DNA of 64,000 bases from Loktanella sp. SALINAS62 (GTDB taxonomy: Bacteria; Pseudomonadota; Alphaproteobacteria; Rhodobacterales; Rhodobacteraceae): positions 75,673 to 139,672 of the forward strand of contig NZ_JAAFZU010000055.1 in NCBI RefSeq assembly GCF_018263905.1, read 5' to 3'. The position numbers and the translations under genes are program-made. Each line of letters opens with the position of its first letter. Positions within the stretch are counted from its first letter, which is position 1. Below are positions 36,230 to 45,374 of this stretch, one piece after another. The notes under the pieces were generated by a model that was not told the DNA's origin, searched no databases, and saw only the letters and a program-made list of their open reading frames with translations.

Positions 36230-36805
36230 TTATTCGGCGGCAGCGGCCTCAAGCGAAATCATGATCGTGACCTCGTCACCGACAAACGGTGCAAAGGCGC
36301 CGACGTTAAAGTCGGACCGCAGCACGGATGTTGTCGCATCGAAACCCAGCCAGGCTGTTTCGTTCATCGGATGCTGACCCGCTTGGTTCAGCGTCGTGTC
36401 CAGCACGACTTCTTTGGTCACATCGTTCATCGTCAGATCACCGGTGATCAGCGCGGTGTTTTCGCCTGTCACTTCGATGCCGGTCGACGTGAATGTCACC
36501 ATGTCGTCTTCGCCAGCGCCGAAAAAGTCATCGGACATGAAGTGTTCGAAACGCTCTTCCCAGCCGGTCATCATGCTGCGCACGGGGAAAGACACGTTTA
36601 CCGAAGATGCGGCAGGATCTTCGGCGTCGAAAGAAATATCGCCCTCAAACCCCGAAAACATGCCGTAGGTGGTCGAAAAACCAAGGTGGTTGTAGGTGAA
36701 AACGATCTGGCTGTGGCTTGAATCCAGCGTGTAAGCAGCGGGTGCGGCCAGAACAGGTGCGCCAAGCAGCATCAGTGCAGCGGTCGTGCTAAGAATGTTC
36801 TTCAT
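36230..36805 (-). CDS. YceI family periplasmic protein
   Basis: The 191-aa protein has a signal peptide (MKNILSTTAALMLLGAPVLAAPA) and a YceI domain. Matching blocks are YTLDSSHSQIVFTYNHLGFSTTYGMFSGFEGDISFD and the C-terminal FVGDEVTIMISLEA. YceI proteins bind polyisoprenoids in the periplasm and are often induced by alkaline or stress conditions. It is convergent with, and may be a duplicate source of, the YceI part of the neighbouring fusion. GGAGACTTCAC upstream of ATG 36805 is a good ribosome site. Confidence 0.94.
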   Translation of the reverse strand: MKNILSTTAALMLLGAPVLAAPAAYTLDSSHSQIVFTYNHLGFSTTYGMFSGFEGDISFDAEDPAASSVNVSFPVRSMMTGWEERFEHFMSDDFFGAGEDDMVTFTSTGIEVTGENTALITGDLTMNDVTKEVVLDTTLNQAGQHPMNETAWLGFDATTSVLRSDFNVGAFAPFVGDEVTIMISLEAAAAE

Positions 36806-36899
36806 GTGAAGTCTCCTGGGTTAGATTGCATGACATCACTTGATGCCAACAACCCAACAGGGCAATTTCACATTTACGAACACTTGGTGTTCACGCCGC

Positions 36900-37484
36900 T
36901 TAGCTGCGATTGTTGACAATCATGTCGCGCCCCATCCGGTCGCGCACGCGTTCCAGATCCGCCGTGCAACCAGTTGCGATCAGCAAGCGACCGGTTGAAT
37001 TGCGAAACCGCAGGCAAAGCTGCCCCGTCGAGACGCCCGTCCTTTCTATATAGACCGAACCAGTGGCGTCGAACCCATGCCGCGCCCGTATTGTAAATCG
37101 GCCCGTGCGGTTACGGATGACCTCGCGCAATTCGGACAGGTTGGTATCCACTTCAAAGCGTGACGACAGTCCGCGCGTGGCAAACCACATCAGCAAAAGC
37201 GCGAACGCAAAACACCCTGCAATCAGCGGCGAGCGGAACAGGATGTCTTCGATCGGGGACAACATCAGCTGGGCCACCGCAGACGCGGCGCACATCGCGC
37301 CAACGCACATCACCAGTAATTGGGTCAGCACCAGCGACACACGCGGCGACCCGGTATCGACAACACTATAGCCCCAATACGTTTCCTCGATGACAAAGCC
37401 GGTCTGGCGCAATTTGCGCAACCCACCGGTCAGGGCGGGAACCAACGGTGCCGCACGATATGTCGAAAAATCTGTCATATTCAT
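36900..37484 (-). CDS. Hypothetical protein with two membrane helices
   Basis: I do not recognise this 194-aa protein. Residues about 50-72 (VSLVLTQLLVMCVGAMCAASAVAQLML) and 85-106 (LIAGCFAFALLLMWFATRGL) form two transmembrane helices, so both ends lie on the same side. The C-terminal ~85 residues form a soluble beta-rich region. The gene stands alone between yceI and rpsF; a divergent promoter region separates it from rpsF. Confidence 0.7.
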   Translation of the reverse strand: MNMTDFSTYRAAPLVPALTGGLRKLRQTGFVIEETYWGYSVVDTGSPRVSLVLTQLLVMCVGAMCAASAVAQLMLSPIEDILFRSPLIAGCFAFALLLMWFATRGLSSRFEVDTNLSELREVIRNRTGRFTIRARHGFDATGSVYIERTGVSTGQLCLRFRNSTGRLLIATGCTADLERVRDRMGRDMIVNNRS

Positions 37485-37592
37485 TCCATTCCGACATTCA
37501 ACTTGCCTGGAATCTCAGGCTGTCGCAGAACTACGTCCAAAGCTTGGCAGCGATGCGGCTTTTCATGGCGCACCAGTGCTTTTCCCGCCCCC

Positions 37593-37620
37593 TTGCGCCT
37601 TTATGGATGACGTGTATAAG
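37593..37620 (+). promoter_or_regulatory. Candidate promoter of rpsF-rpsR-rplI
   Basis: TTGCGC 37593-37598 and TATAAG 37615-37620 with 16-bp spacing. The predicted start near 37627 would begin the transcript at the base of the leader hairpin described next. Confidence 0.5.
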
Positions 37621-37625
37621 CGCCG

Positions 37626-37680
37626 GGCTTCCGCAAGACTTTTGACCTGCGCAGCCTCTCGTGACCGGGATGCGGAAGCC
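37626..37680 (+). promoter_or_regulatory. Structured rpsF leader, possible S6:S18 autoregulatory element
   Basis: GGCTTCCGCA 37626-37635 pairs perfectly with TGCGGAAGCC 37671-37680, enclosing 35 nt that include ACCGGGA. The element lies 45 bp before the rpsF start. In other bacteria the S6:S18 complex represses its own operon through a hairpin leader with a CCG-containing loop or bulge. The stem is seen directly; the regulatory identity is inferred from position and gene content. Confidence 0.5.
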
Positions 37681-37724
37681 TGATTATCCGGTCTTTGAAG
37701 TGCGCCGAACATGTAAGGAATACC

Positions 37725-38078
37725 ATGCCGCTGTATGAGCATGTGATGATTGCGCGTCAGGATTTGTCCAACACGCAAGCCGAAGCCCTGATCGAACATT
37801 TCGGAACGGTGCTGTCTGACAACGAAGGCAAGCTTGTCGATTTTGAATACTGGGGCGTCAAGACGATGGCCTACAAGATCAACAAGAACCGCAAAGGCCA
37901 TTACGCCTATCTGCGCAGCGACGCCCCCGTGGCGGCCGTGCAGGAAATGGAACGCCTGATGCGCCTGCATGACGATGTCATGCGTGTTCTGACGATCAAG
38001 GTCGACGAACACGAAGAAGGCCCTTCGGTCCAAATGCAGAAACGTGACGAACGCGACACCCGTCGCGAGCGCCGCTAA
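37725..38078 (+). CDS. rpsF: 30S ribosomal protein S6
   Basis: The 117-aa protein of the small-subunit platform binds S18. MPLYEHVMIARQDLSNTQAEALIEH is the S6 N-terminus, with GKLVDFEYWGVKTMAYKINKNRKGHYA following. The charged tail (VQMQKRDERDTRRERR) is typical of alphaproteobacterial S6. ATG 37725 has AAGGAA upstream; the frame could extend 10 codons, but without a ribosome site. First gene of rpsF-rpsR-rplI. Confidence 0.98.
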   Translation: MPLYEHVMIARQDLSNTQAEALIEHFGTVLSDNEGKLVDFEYWGVKTMAYKINKNRKGHYAYLRSDAPVAAVQEMERLMRLHDDVMRVLTIKVDEHEEGPSVQMQKRDERDTRRERR

Positions 38079-38100
38079 TATCACAAAAGGATTGTAAGAC

Positions 38101-38328
38101 ATGGCTACCAAACCGTTTTTCCGTCGTCGCAAGTCCGATCCGTTCGAAGGCGATAACGCGCCCGCGATCGACTACAAAGACACACGCACCCTGCAGCGCT
38201 ACATCTCTGAGCGCGGCAAGATCGTCCCCGCCCGCATCACCGCCGTCGGCGCAAAAAACCAGCGTAAGCTTGCACAAGCGATCAAGCGCGCCCGGTTTCT
38301 TGCCCTTCTGCCCTACGCCGTGAAGTAA
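38101..38328 (+). CDS. rpsR: 30S ribosomal protein S18
   Basis: The 75-aa protein ([44 protein letters not shown]) matches S18 along its whole length and is the heterodimer partner of S6. AAAGGATTGTAAGAC precedes the ATG. It lies 22 bp after rpsF and 11 bp before rplI, so it is clearly co-transcribed. Confidence 0.98.
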   Translation: MATKPFFRRRKSDPFEGDNAPAIDYKDTRTLQRYISERGKIVPARITAVGAKNQRKLAQAIKRARFLALLPYAVK

Positions 38329-38339
38329 GGAACCAGATC

Positions 38340-38987
38340 ATGGATATCATTCTTCTCGAACGCGTCGCAAAGCTGGGCAACATGGGCGAAGTCGTCTCTG
38401 TCAAAGCAGGCTACGCGCGCAACTATCTGCTGCCGCAGAACAAGGCGCTGCGCGTCAATGCTGCCAACATGGCCCGATTCGAGGCCGAAAAGGCCGCACT
38501 CGAAGCCCGCAACGCCGAAACACGTGCCGCAGCACAGGCCGAAGCCGACAAGGTCGACGGCAAGCAGTTCGTCATCATCCGTTCGGCGTCCGACGCAGGG
38601 TCGCTTTATGGCTCCGTCACGCCGCGCGATGTGGCTGATGCCGCAGCAGCCGATGGCTACAAGATCGACCGCAATCAGGTCGTCCTGCAAGGCCCGATCA
38701 AGGAACTGGGTCTGCACGACGTCACGCTGAACCTGCACCCCGAAGTCGACGCGACGATCACGATGAACATCGCCCGTTCCAACGAAGAAGCAGAGCTTCA
38801 GGCCGCCGGCAAATCCATTCAGGAACTTGCAGCCGAAGAAGAAGCCGCCGCTGAATTCGAAATTCAGGAACTGTTCGAAGACATGGGTTCTGCCATGTTG
38901 GACGACGACGAATCCGTCGACGAACAGCGCAGCGGCAAGCCTGCCGTTCAGGAAAAATCCACCTTGGACGAAAAACTGGATCGCTAA
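38340..38987 (+). CDS. rplI: 50S ribosomal protein L9 with C-terminal extension
   Basis: The 215-aa product is the large-subunit L1-stalk-base protein that affects translational fidelity. The N-domain ([37 protein letters not shown]), connecting helix and C-domain (to about residue 150) are normal. About 65 further acidic, Glu/Asp/Ala-rich residues extend beyond the 149-aa E. coli form; similar tails are common in Rhodobacteraceae. AAGGAACCAGATC is the ribosome site. A strong terminator follows. Confidence 0.97.
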   Translation: MDIILLERVAKLGNMGEVVSVKAGYARNYLLPQNKALRVNAANMARFEAEKAALEARNAETRAAAQAEADKVDGKQFVIIRSASDAGSLYGSVTPRDVADAAAADGYKIDRNQVVLQGPIKELGLHDVTLNLHPEVDATITMNIARSNEEAELQAAGKSIQELAAEEEAAAEFEIQELFEDMGSAMLDDDESVDEQRSGKPAVQEKSTLDEKLDR

Positions 38988-39009
38988 ACCGCGACAACAC
39001 GTAACAAAA

Positions 39010-39041
39010 GGGGCCGGATCAGCAATCATCCGGCCCTTTTT
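39010..39041 (+). terminator. Intrinsic terminator after rplI
   Basis: GGGCCGGAT 39011-39019 pairs with ATCCGGCCC 39028-39036, followed by T5, with an A run before it that may also serve the minus-strand gene. Confidence 0.9.
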
Positions 39042-39050
39042 CTGTTTCGC

Positions 39051-39542
39051 TTATCTGCGAATTGTCAGCACTTCCATACGTAGCCGACAGCGTTCGGGTG
39101 ACTTTGTACCGACCCAAACCTTAAGCTCTCCGGTGCCGGGGCGCGACAGCATCAAGGCAGGCAAGTATCCGTTCAGGCCCGGCCCGCGATTGTACCACTG
39201 ACCATCGGGCGTCAGGACCAGAATACTGTTGGCACAGCCCTGATCCGGCGTGATTTGCAAACCAAGCCCCATCATACCGACAAGCTCCAATTCTAGCGAC
39301 GGTGCATCGGTGAAATATGCATCGTTGTCACGGACCACGCCAGCCTGTGGGCATTCGGCAAGGGTTGACGTCCCTCCGGCATTCAGTCGGACGATTTTGC
39401 CACGTCGCAGGTTCACACCGCTTTCGGTGAACCGCACAACAGAGCTGTGTTCAGGGTTTGGGCAGGCCGCTGCGGATAGTGGCAGCGCTACCGCCGCCCC
39501 GCACATCATTGCGGCAAACATATATAAGAAACGCTTTTTCAA
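39051..39542 (-). CDS. Hypothetical secreted protein
   Basis: The 163-aa product begins with a signal peptide (MKKRFLYMFAAMMCGAAVALPLSAAA) with a cleavage site near residue 26. The mature part has four cysteines (ACPNPEHSS, AECPQAGV, GCANSI, ERCRLRM), which could form two disulfides in the periplasm, and a Gly/Leu-rich centre. I do not recognise the family. It lies between the ribosomal operon terminator and tig with no partner. Confidence 0.72.
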   Translation of the reverse strand: MKKRFLYMFAAMMCGAAVALPLSAAACPNPEHSSVVRFTESGVNLRRGKIVRLNAGGTSTLAECPQAGVVRDNDAYFTDAPSLELELVGMMGLGLQITPDQGCANSILVLTPDGQWYNRGPGLNGYLPALMLSRPGTGELKVWVGTKSPERCRLRMEVLTIRR

Positions 39543-39629
39543 GCTCTACACCACTGGGATCGTCAACGCCGGTAAATGCCGGTGGACTAAATCTAAAATG
39601 GGACGCCGATAAATAATGGCAAGGGATCA

Positions 39630-39659
39630 AAACAAAATGGCGCCCCGCAGGGCGCCATT
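39630..39659 (-). terminator. Intrinsic terminator after tig
   Basis: On the minus strand AATGGCGCC (39659-39651) pairs with GGCGCCATT (39644-39636), followed by TTGTTTTGAT. Confidence 0.85.
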
Positions 39660-39683
39660 GTAACGGGACCGTGATCGCTTCGA

Positions 39684-41018
39684 TCAGTCTTCGTTTTCCA
39701 TCTCTTCGACGGCTTTCTGAAGATCGTCCTTGCTGACCTCTTTTTCGGTCACGTTCGATTTTTCAAGAACATGGTCCACGACCTTGTCTTCGAACAGCGG
39801 CGCTTGCAGCTGCTGACGGAACTGCGCGTTCTGCTGCACGAATTCAAAGAACTGACGTTCCTGACCCGGATACTGACGTGCCTGATTCATGATCGCCTGC
39901 GTCATTTCCTGATCGGTCACCTGAATTTCAGCTTTCTGACCGATATCGGCCAGCAGTAAACCCAGTTTCACGCGGCGCTTTGACAATGAAACATGCTCTT
40001 CGGTCGGTTCGATTTCAGGGTGGTCGTGACCTTCAACGTCTGGGTTGTCCTCGTGCCACAGTTGGTGTGCGATCTGGTTCGCTTCCGCCTCAACCAGGCT
40101 GGGCGGCAGTTCGAATTCAACTGCTGTATCCAGCGCATCCAGCAGCTTGCGTTTTGCGACGGCGCGCGATGCGCCCTGGTATTCGGCTTCCAGACGGTCA
40201 CGAATCTGGGCTTTCAGCGCATCCATGTCGTCGGCGCCGAATTTCTTGGCCAATTCATCGTTCATTTCGGGGGCGACGGGTTCGCGCACTTCTTTCACCG
40301 TCACATCGAACACGGCTTCTTTGCCAGCCAGATGTTCGGCTTGGTAATCGTCTGGAAAGTTGACCGTCACGGCCTTTTCGTCGCCAGCTTTTGACTTCAT
40401 CAGCTGTTCTTCAAAGCCGGGGATGAACGAATTCGATCCCAGCACCAGCGGGTAATCTTCGGCGCTGCCGCCATCGAATGCTTCGCCGTCGATCTTGCCG
40501 ACAAAATCGATCACGACCTGGAATCCGTCCTTGGCCATACCGTTCTTTTTCTCGAACGTTTTCGCCTGCGGGCTGTCGGCAAGATTCTGCAGCGCCTCTT
40601 CGACGGCAGAATCATCGGCCTTCACAACCAGCTTTTCCAGCGTGACCTTGGAAAAGTCGGTGTCCGGCACGTCCGGCAGCTTTTCATAGGATACTTCGAC
40701 GACGACATCGTCGCCCTCTTTCCAGTCCTCGTTGGACATTTTCATTTCGGGCTGGGCCGCCGGGCGGTCACCGGTGCTGTCCAGATGGTCGCGCAGCGCG
40801 CCGTCGATGCTGTCCTGCATCGCTTCGCCGATCAGGCGCGGGCCGAATTGCTTGCGCAGCAGGGCCATCGGGACTTTGCCCTTGCGAAAACCCTTCATTT
40901 CGACGCCGGGACGCGCCTCTTCCAGCTTTTCAACCACTTTCGCGTCCAGCTCGGATGCTGTGACGGTAATGGTGTAGCCGCGCTTAAGGCCGTCGTTGAG
41001 GGTCTCGTTGACCTGCAT
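39684..41018 (-). CDS. tig: Trigger factor
   Basis: Ribosome-bound chaperone and prolyl isomerase that meets nascent chains at the tunnel exit. The 444-aa protein has the ribosome-binding domain (residues 1-110; [17 protein letters not shown] is the signature loop, near 43-59), an FKBP PPIase domain (about 155-245, [13 protein letters not shown]) and the helical C-terminal domain ending in an acidic tail. ATG 41018 ([17 protein letters not shown]) has GAAGGAC upstream; the frame continues through the tRNA gene behind it, which is noise. Confidence 0.97.
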   Translation of the reverse strand: MQVNETLNDGLKRGYTITVTASELDAKVVEKLEEARPGVEMKGFRKGKVPMALLRKQFGPRLIGEAMQDSIDGALRDHLDSTGDRPAAQPEMKMSNEDWKEGDDVVVEVSYEKLPDVPDTDFSKVTLEKLVVKADDSAVEEALQNLADSPQAKTFEKKNGMAKDGFQVVIDFVGKIDGEAFDGGSAEDYPLVLGSNSFIPGFEEQLMKSKAGDEKAVTVNFPDDYQAEHLAGKEAVFDVTVKEVREPVAPEMNDELAKKFGADDMDALKAQIRDRLEAEYQGASRAVAKRKLLDALDTAVEFELPPSLVEAEANQIAHQLWHEDNPDVEGHDHPEIEPTEEHVSLSKRRVKLGLLLADIGQKAEIQVTDQEMTQAIMNQARQYPGQERQFFEFVQQNAQFRQQLQAPLFEDKVVDHVLEKSNVTEKEVSKDDLQKAVEEMENED

Positions 41019-41043
41019 GGAATGTCCTTCTTTCATCAAATCA

Positions 41044-41128
41044 TGGTGCGGGTGAAGGGACTCGAACCCCCACGCCTTGCGGCGCCAGAACCTAAATCTG
41101 GTGCGTCTACCAATTCCGCCACACCCGC
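41044..41128 (-). tRNA. tRNA-Leu (anticodon UAG)
   Basis: An 85-nt cloverleaf on the minus strand, including an encoded CCA (41046-41044). The acceptor arm is GCGGGTG (41128-41122) with CACCCGC. The anticodon stem-loop is CCAGA-TTTAGGT-TCTGG, giving TAG at positions 34-36. The GGTTCGAGTCC T-arm and a long variable arm between the anticodon and T stems are typical of tRNA-Leu. It lies 26 bp upstream of tig on the same strand, so it may be co-transcribed with it. Confidence 0.97.
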
Positions 41129-41301
41129 ATGTGAAGCGGGGACGCGTTACCCCGCCCCCGCTGTTTGGCGGCTGTCTAACAAAGGTCACAGGGGGATGCG
41201 AGAATAAAACGCATCTTAGAAAAAGCATGACTGTGCCCGATTGTTGCCTTAGTTATGGAAGAACTATTGAGGCAGACATTAGCTAGAGCGGGAAAATCGC
41301 C

Positions 41302-41769
41302 ATGCAAACCGGGACCATTGAACGCAGCGTCGCTGCAACCAAAACACTTTCTTTAAACGCCGGCGTTTGTGCTGGTACGACCATTATGACGCTTGACGGC
41401 GAAATGCCCGTCGAACATCTGAAACCCGGAACGCGCGTCATTACGCGCGACAGCGGAATGGCCGTTCTGCGCGACGTCAAGGTCACCACGACAAAGGTCG
41501 CGCCGATCCGCATCAAAGCGGGTTCGCTAGGCCACACTCGCCCCGACCGTGACATGATGGTGGCACCGCAAGCGATCATCCACATCCGCGACTGGCGCGC
41601 AGAAGCCCTGTTCGGGACCGCAACCGCCATGGTCGAAGCATCGCGTCTTGTCGATGGTGAATATCTGGCTGTGCAGGCCGTGCAGGACGTCACGATCTAC
41701 ACGCTGATTTTTGATCGTCAGCACATCCTGTATGTCGATGGCGTCGAAATGGCATCCGCAGACATCTGA
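41302..41769 (+). CDS. Hint-domain (Hedgehog/intein-like) protein
   Basis: The 155-aa protein is almost entirely a Hint domain. VCAGTTIMTLDGEMPVEHLKPGTRVITRDSGMAVL (about residues 22-56) is the splicing-fold start, with Cys23 in the position of the nucleophile, and the end IYTLIFDRQHILYVDGVEMAS is the usual C-terminal strand. Hint domains autoprocess in hedgehogs and inteins; here there is no flanking extein or adhesin, so it may be a small processing protein or a relic. It is divergent from tRNA-Leu/tig and convergent with the NAD(P)HX gene. Confidence 0.85.
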   Translation: MQTGTIERSVAATKTLSLNAGVCAGTTIMTLDGEMPVEHLKPGTRVITRDSGMAVLRDVKVTTTKVAPIRIKAGSLGHTRPDRDMMVAPQAIIHIRDWRAEALFGTATAMVEASRLVDGEYLAVQAVQDVTIYTLIFDRQHILYVDGVEMASADI

Positions 41770-41782
41770 ATTACGCCGCACA

Positions 41783-43330
41783 TCACTGTGCCGCACCGTC
41801 CGAACCCGGTTCCAGCTGTCGCAAGATGGCTGGAATTAAATCCGGCAAATCCTCTGCGATCAGTCCGGGTCCGTAGTGTTGGGCCGCCATTACATGAACC
41901 CACGCCGCCTGTGCGGCTGCGGCTTCGACACGCATTCCACGCGCCAAAAGCCCGGTGATCATCCCCGACAGAACATCGCCCGCACCGGCAGTCGCCAACC
42001 AAGGTGTGGCGCGTTCATAGATGCCGGCGTGAATGGCAGCCTGACCGGTGTGCGTCGCAATGACCGTATCTGGTCCCTTCAACAAAATTGTGCACCCCGC
42101 CCGCATCGCGGCAAGTCGTGCCGCGTCCAGTCGCGAAAAAGCCGGACCACGTGTTGCCGTGCTGTTCAGCTGATCTGCGATATCTGGAAACAGGCGCGCG
42201 AATTCCCCGTCATGGGGCGTCAGCACGCAGTTAGGCCCTAATTTTTCAAACAATGTCGCTGATCGTGACAGGATCGTCAGCGCATCCGCATCCAACACCA
42301 ATCCACGACGATCAGGCAAGTCGCCCGCCCAGTCCAACGCCGCAGTTACCAGCCCGGCCTGCCGATCCGTCAGCCCCAGACCTGGGCCAAGACAGACGGC
42401 ACTGAAACGCTGGTCCCCAAGCGCTTTGGACAGCGCCGACCCGTCCTTGATCGACCGCAACATGATCGCGTTCAACTGTGCGGCGTTTTCGATCAGCGCG
42501 GACGGCGGGCAACCAACCGTGACGGCCCCCGCACCGATCCGCAGTGCCGCCCTGGCAGCCATCCGCGCGGCACCGCCCTGACCGACGCCCCCCGCCAGTA
42601 TCAACGCATGACCGTGATCATACTTGTGCTTGCCAAGCGCTTTGCCCAATCCGGACGGTGGCGTGACAAGCTGCGTCAGGGTCATATCAGACGGCGTTTT
42701 CAGTCCAATATCCACAGTCACCACCCGGCCACAGTGCTGCGGCGCCTGTGCCAGATAATGTCCGACCTTGCCTGCATGAAAGCTGACCGTCAGTCCTGCG
42801 GTCACGGCCACGTCGCCCAGAACGCGGCCACTGTCGCCACACAGACCCGATGGCATGTCCAGCGCAACGACCGTCTCTTTCGACTGACCGATTGTTGCAG
42901 CCCAGACGCGCGCCATGCCTTCCAGGGGCCGTGACAGGCCGATCCCGAACAATGCATCGATCACCAGATCAGCATTGGCGTCCGGCATCTGATCGTCCGG
43001 CGCAATCGTCCCGATGTCTTGCCAACGGTCGTGATTGGCGCGCGCCTCGACCGGCAGGCGATCGGCATCACCGGCAAAATGAACGTCCACCGTCCAACCG
43101 GCCTGCGCCAGCAACCGCGCCACGACAAATCCGTCACCGCCGTTACGACCCGGCCCACACAACACGACAGCCTTGCGCCGGTTGCCGTCAACCACGTTCA
43201 TCCATGACCGAATGACATCAACAGCCGCCTGCCCCGCACGTTCCATCAGCGTGCCCGCACGCACGGTTCCAGCAGCGATTGCGCGCTGCTCAATCGTCCG
43301 CATCTGGTCGGTTGTCACCACGTTCGACAC
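41783..43330 (-). CDS. nnr: Bifunctional NAD(P)H-hydrate epimerase / ADP-dependent dehydratase
   Basis: Repairs damaged, hydrated NADH and NADPH. The 515-aa protein fuses the YjeF N-terminal epimerase (about 1-205, with CGPGRNGGDGFVVARLLA) to the C-terminal ribokinase-like dehydratase (about 220-510, with VLTPHDGEFARLFPD and AGAGDVLSGMITGLLARG). ATG 43330 is followed by SNVVTTDQMRTIEQRA, which is family-like. It is divergent from glnB. Confidence 0.95.
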   Translation of the reverse strand: MSNVVTTDQMRTIEQRAIAAGTVRAGTLMERAGQAAVDVIRSWMNVVDGNRRKAVVLCGPGRNGGDGFVVARLLAQAGWTVDVHFAGDADRLPVEARANHDRWQDIGTIAPDDQMPDANADLVIDALFGIGLSRPLEGMARVWAATIGQSKETVVALDMPSGLCGDSGRVLGDVAVTAGLTVSFHAGKVGHYLAQAPQHCGRVVTVDIGLKTPSDMTLTQLVTPPSGLGKALGKHKYDHGHALILAGGVGQGGAARMAARAALRIGAGAVTVGCPPSALIENAAQLNAIMLRSIKDGSALSKALGDQRFSAVCLGPGLGLTDRQAGLVTAALDWAGDLPDRRGLVLDADALTILSRSATLFEKLGPNCVLTPHDGEFARLFPDIADQLNSTATRGPAFSRLDAARLAAMRAGCTILLKGPDTVIATHTGQAAIHAGIYERATPWLATAGAGDVLSGMITGLLARGMRVEAAAAQAAWVHVMAAQHYGPGLIAEDLPDLIPAILRQLEPGSDGAAQ

Positions 43331-43421
43331 GTTACCGGCCTCCTGTTTTCATTTTGCACATATTATAATCAAACCGCCCATACCTGCGCCGCAGATACCG
43401 ATTTCCACCCATTTTCAATGA

Positions 43422-43838
<417 letters not shown>

Positions 43839-43868
43839 GCTACGAACTCTCGAAAAAGGAATACGCTC

Positions 43869-45275
43869 ATGAGCACTAAAGACATCATGAAACTGATGAA
43901 GGACGAAGAGGTCGAATACGTCGACATCCGTTTCACCGACCCCCGTGGCAAGCTGCAGCACGTCACGATCATTGCAGATCTGGTTGACGAAGACTTCATC
44001 GAAGAAGGCTTCATGTTTGACGGATCGTCGATTGCCGGTTGGAAATCCATCGACCAGTCGGACATGAAATTGATGCCCGACACCGCAACGGCATACATCG
44101 ACCCGTTCTATGCCGAAAAGACACTTTGCATTCATTGCACCGTTGTCGAACCCGACACGATGGAACCCTACGACCGCGACCCCCGCGGTACGGCACAAAA
44201 GGCAGAAGCCTACCTGAAATCGACCGGTATCGGCGACGACTTCTTTTGCGGACCCGAAGCCGAATTTTTCGTCTTTGACGATGTCCGCTATTCGGTCTCC
44301 ATGAACAAGGTCTCGTTCCAGGTCGACGCCATCGACGGCGCGTGGAATTCCGACACCGAATACGAAATGGGCAACACCGGCCACCGTCCCGGCATCAAGG
44401 GCGGCTATTTCCCGGTCAACCCGATCGACGATGCGCAGGACATGCGCGGTGAAATGCTGACCACCATGAAACGCATGGGCATGAAGGTCGACAAGCACCA
44501 CCACGAAGTCGCATCCTGCCAGCACGAACTGGGCCTGATTTTCGGCACGCTGACCCATCAGGCGGACGAAATTCAGAAATACAAATACGTCATCCACAAC
44601 GTCGCACAGGCCTATGGCAAATCCGCGACGTTCATGCCGAAACCCATCGCGGGCGACAACGGCACCGGCATGCACGTCAACATGTCCATCTGGAAAGACG
44701 GCAAGCCCCTGTTCGCAGGCGACAAATACGCCGACCTGAGCCAGGAAGCGTTGTATTTCATCGGTGGTATCCTGAAGCACGCGAAAGCGCTGAACGCGAT
44801 CACCAACCCGTCGACGAACAGCTACAAGCGTCTGATCCCCGGTTTCGAGGCCCCCGTGCTGCGCGCCTATTCCGCCCGTAACCGGTCGGGCTGTGTGCGT
44901 ATTCCATGGGCCGAATCCCCCAAGGCAAAGCGCGTCGAAGCCCGGTTCCCCGATCCGGCGGCAAACCCTTACCTGTGCTTTGCAGCATTGTTGATGGCTG
45001 GCCTTGACGGCATCAAGAACAAGATCGATCCCGGTCCCTCCTCGGACAAGGATCTGTACGATCTGCCGCCGGAAGAACTGGCAGCAATCCCGACGGTTTG
45101 TGGCTCGCTGCGCGAAGCCCTCGAATCGCTGGAAGCTGACCACGACTTCTTGCTGCAGGGCGATGTGTTCACCGAATCCCAGCTTCAGGGTTACATGAAC
45201 CTGAAATGGGAAGAAGTGTATCAGGTCGAACACACACCCCACCCGGTCGAATACAAGCTGTACTACAGCTGCTGA
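43869..45275 (+). CDS. glnA: Type I glutamine synthetase
   Basis: Makes glutamine from glutamate, ammonia and ATP, the main ammonia-assimilation step. The 468-aa protein has the expected beta-grasp ([10 protein letters not shown] near 51-60) and catalytic domains ([29 protein letters not shown]). Tyr397 in LYDLPPEEL is the adenylylation site, so activity is probably controlled by GlnE/PII. Ribosome site AAAAGGAA is at 43854-43861. A terminator follows glnA. Confidence 0.98.
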   Translation: MSTKDIMKLMKDEEVEYVDIRFTDPRGKLQHVTIIADLVDEDFIEEGFMFDGSSIAGWKSIDQSDMKLMPDTATAYIDPFYAEKTLCIHCTVVEPDTMEPYDRDPRGTAQKAEAYLKSTGIGDDFFCGPEAEFFVFDDVRYSVSMNKVSFQVDAIDGAWNSDTEYEMGNTGHRPGIKGGYFPVNPIDDAQDMRGEMLTTMKRMGMKVDKHHHEVASCQHELGLIFGTLTHQADEIQKYKYVIHNVAQAYGKSATFMPKPIAGDNGTGMHVNMSIWKDGKPLFAGDKYADLSQEALYFIGGILKHAKALNAITNPSTNSYKRLIPGFEAPVLRAYSARNRSGCVRIPWAESPKAKRVEARFPDPAANPYLCFAALLMAGLDGIKNKIDPGPSSDKDLYDLPPEELAAIPTVCGSLREALESLEADHDFLLQGDVFTESQLQGYMNLKWEEVYQVEHTPHPVEYKLYYSC

Positions 45276-45294
45276 TCGGCACCGACTTTACGAT

Positions 45295-45324
45295 AAAAGG
45301 GCGCCCGAAAGGGCGCCCTTTTTT
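45295..45324. terminator. Bidirectional intrinsic terminator after glnA
   Basis: GGGCGCCC 45299-45306 pairs with GGGCGCCC 45311-45318 around GAAA, with AAAA before and TTTTTT after. It can end both glnA and the convergent hflX transcript. Confidence 0.92.
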
Positions 45325-45374
45325 GATCGATAGACCTGAAAACCAACCGTATGCAGGCTGGCAATCAGGGTGTC

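Noticed and set aside
41019-41228. N-terminal extension of trigger factor across the tRNA gene
   Set aside because: The frame reads through a clear tRNA-Leu; the conserved protein starts at 41018.
43364-43369. TATAAT as a strong glnB promoter -10
   Set aside because: No matching -35 at 16-18 bp and no sigma-54 -24/-12 pair nearby; it is mentioned only in passing under glnB.
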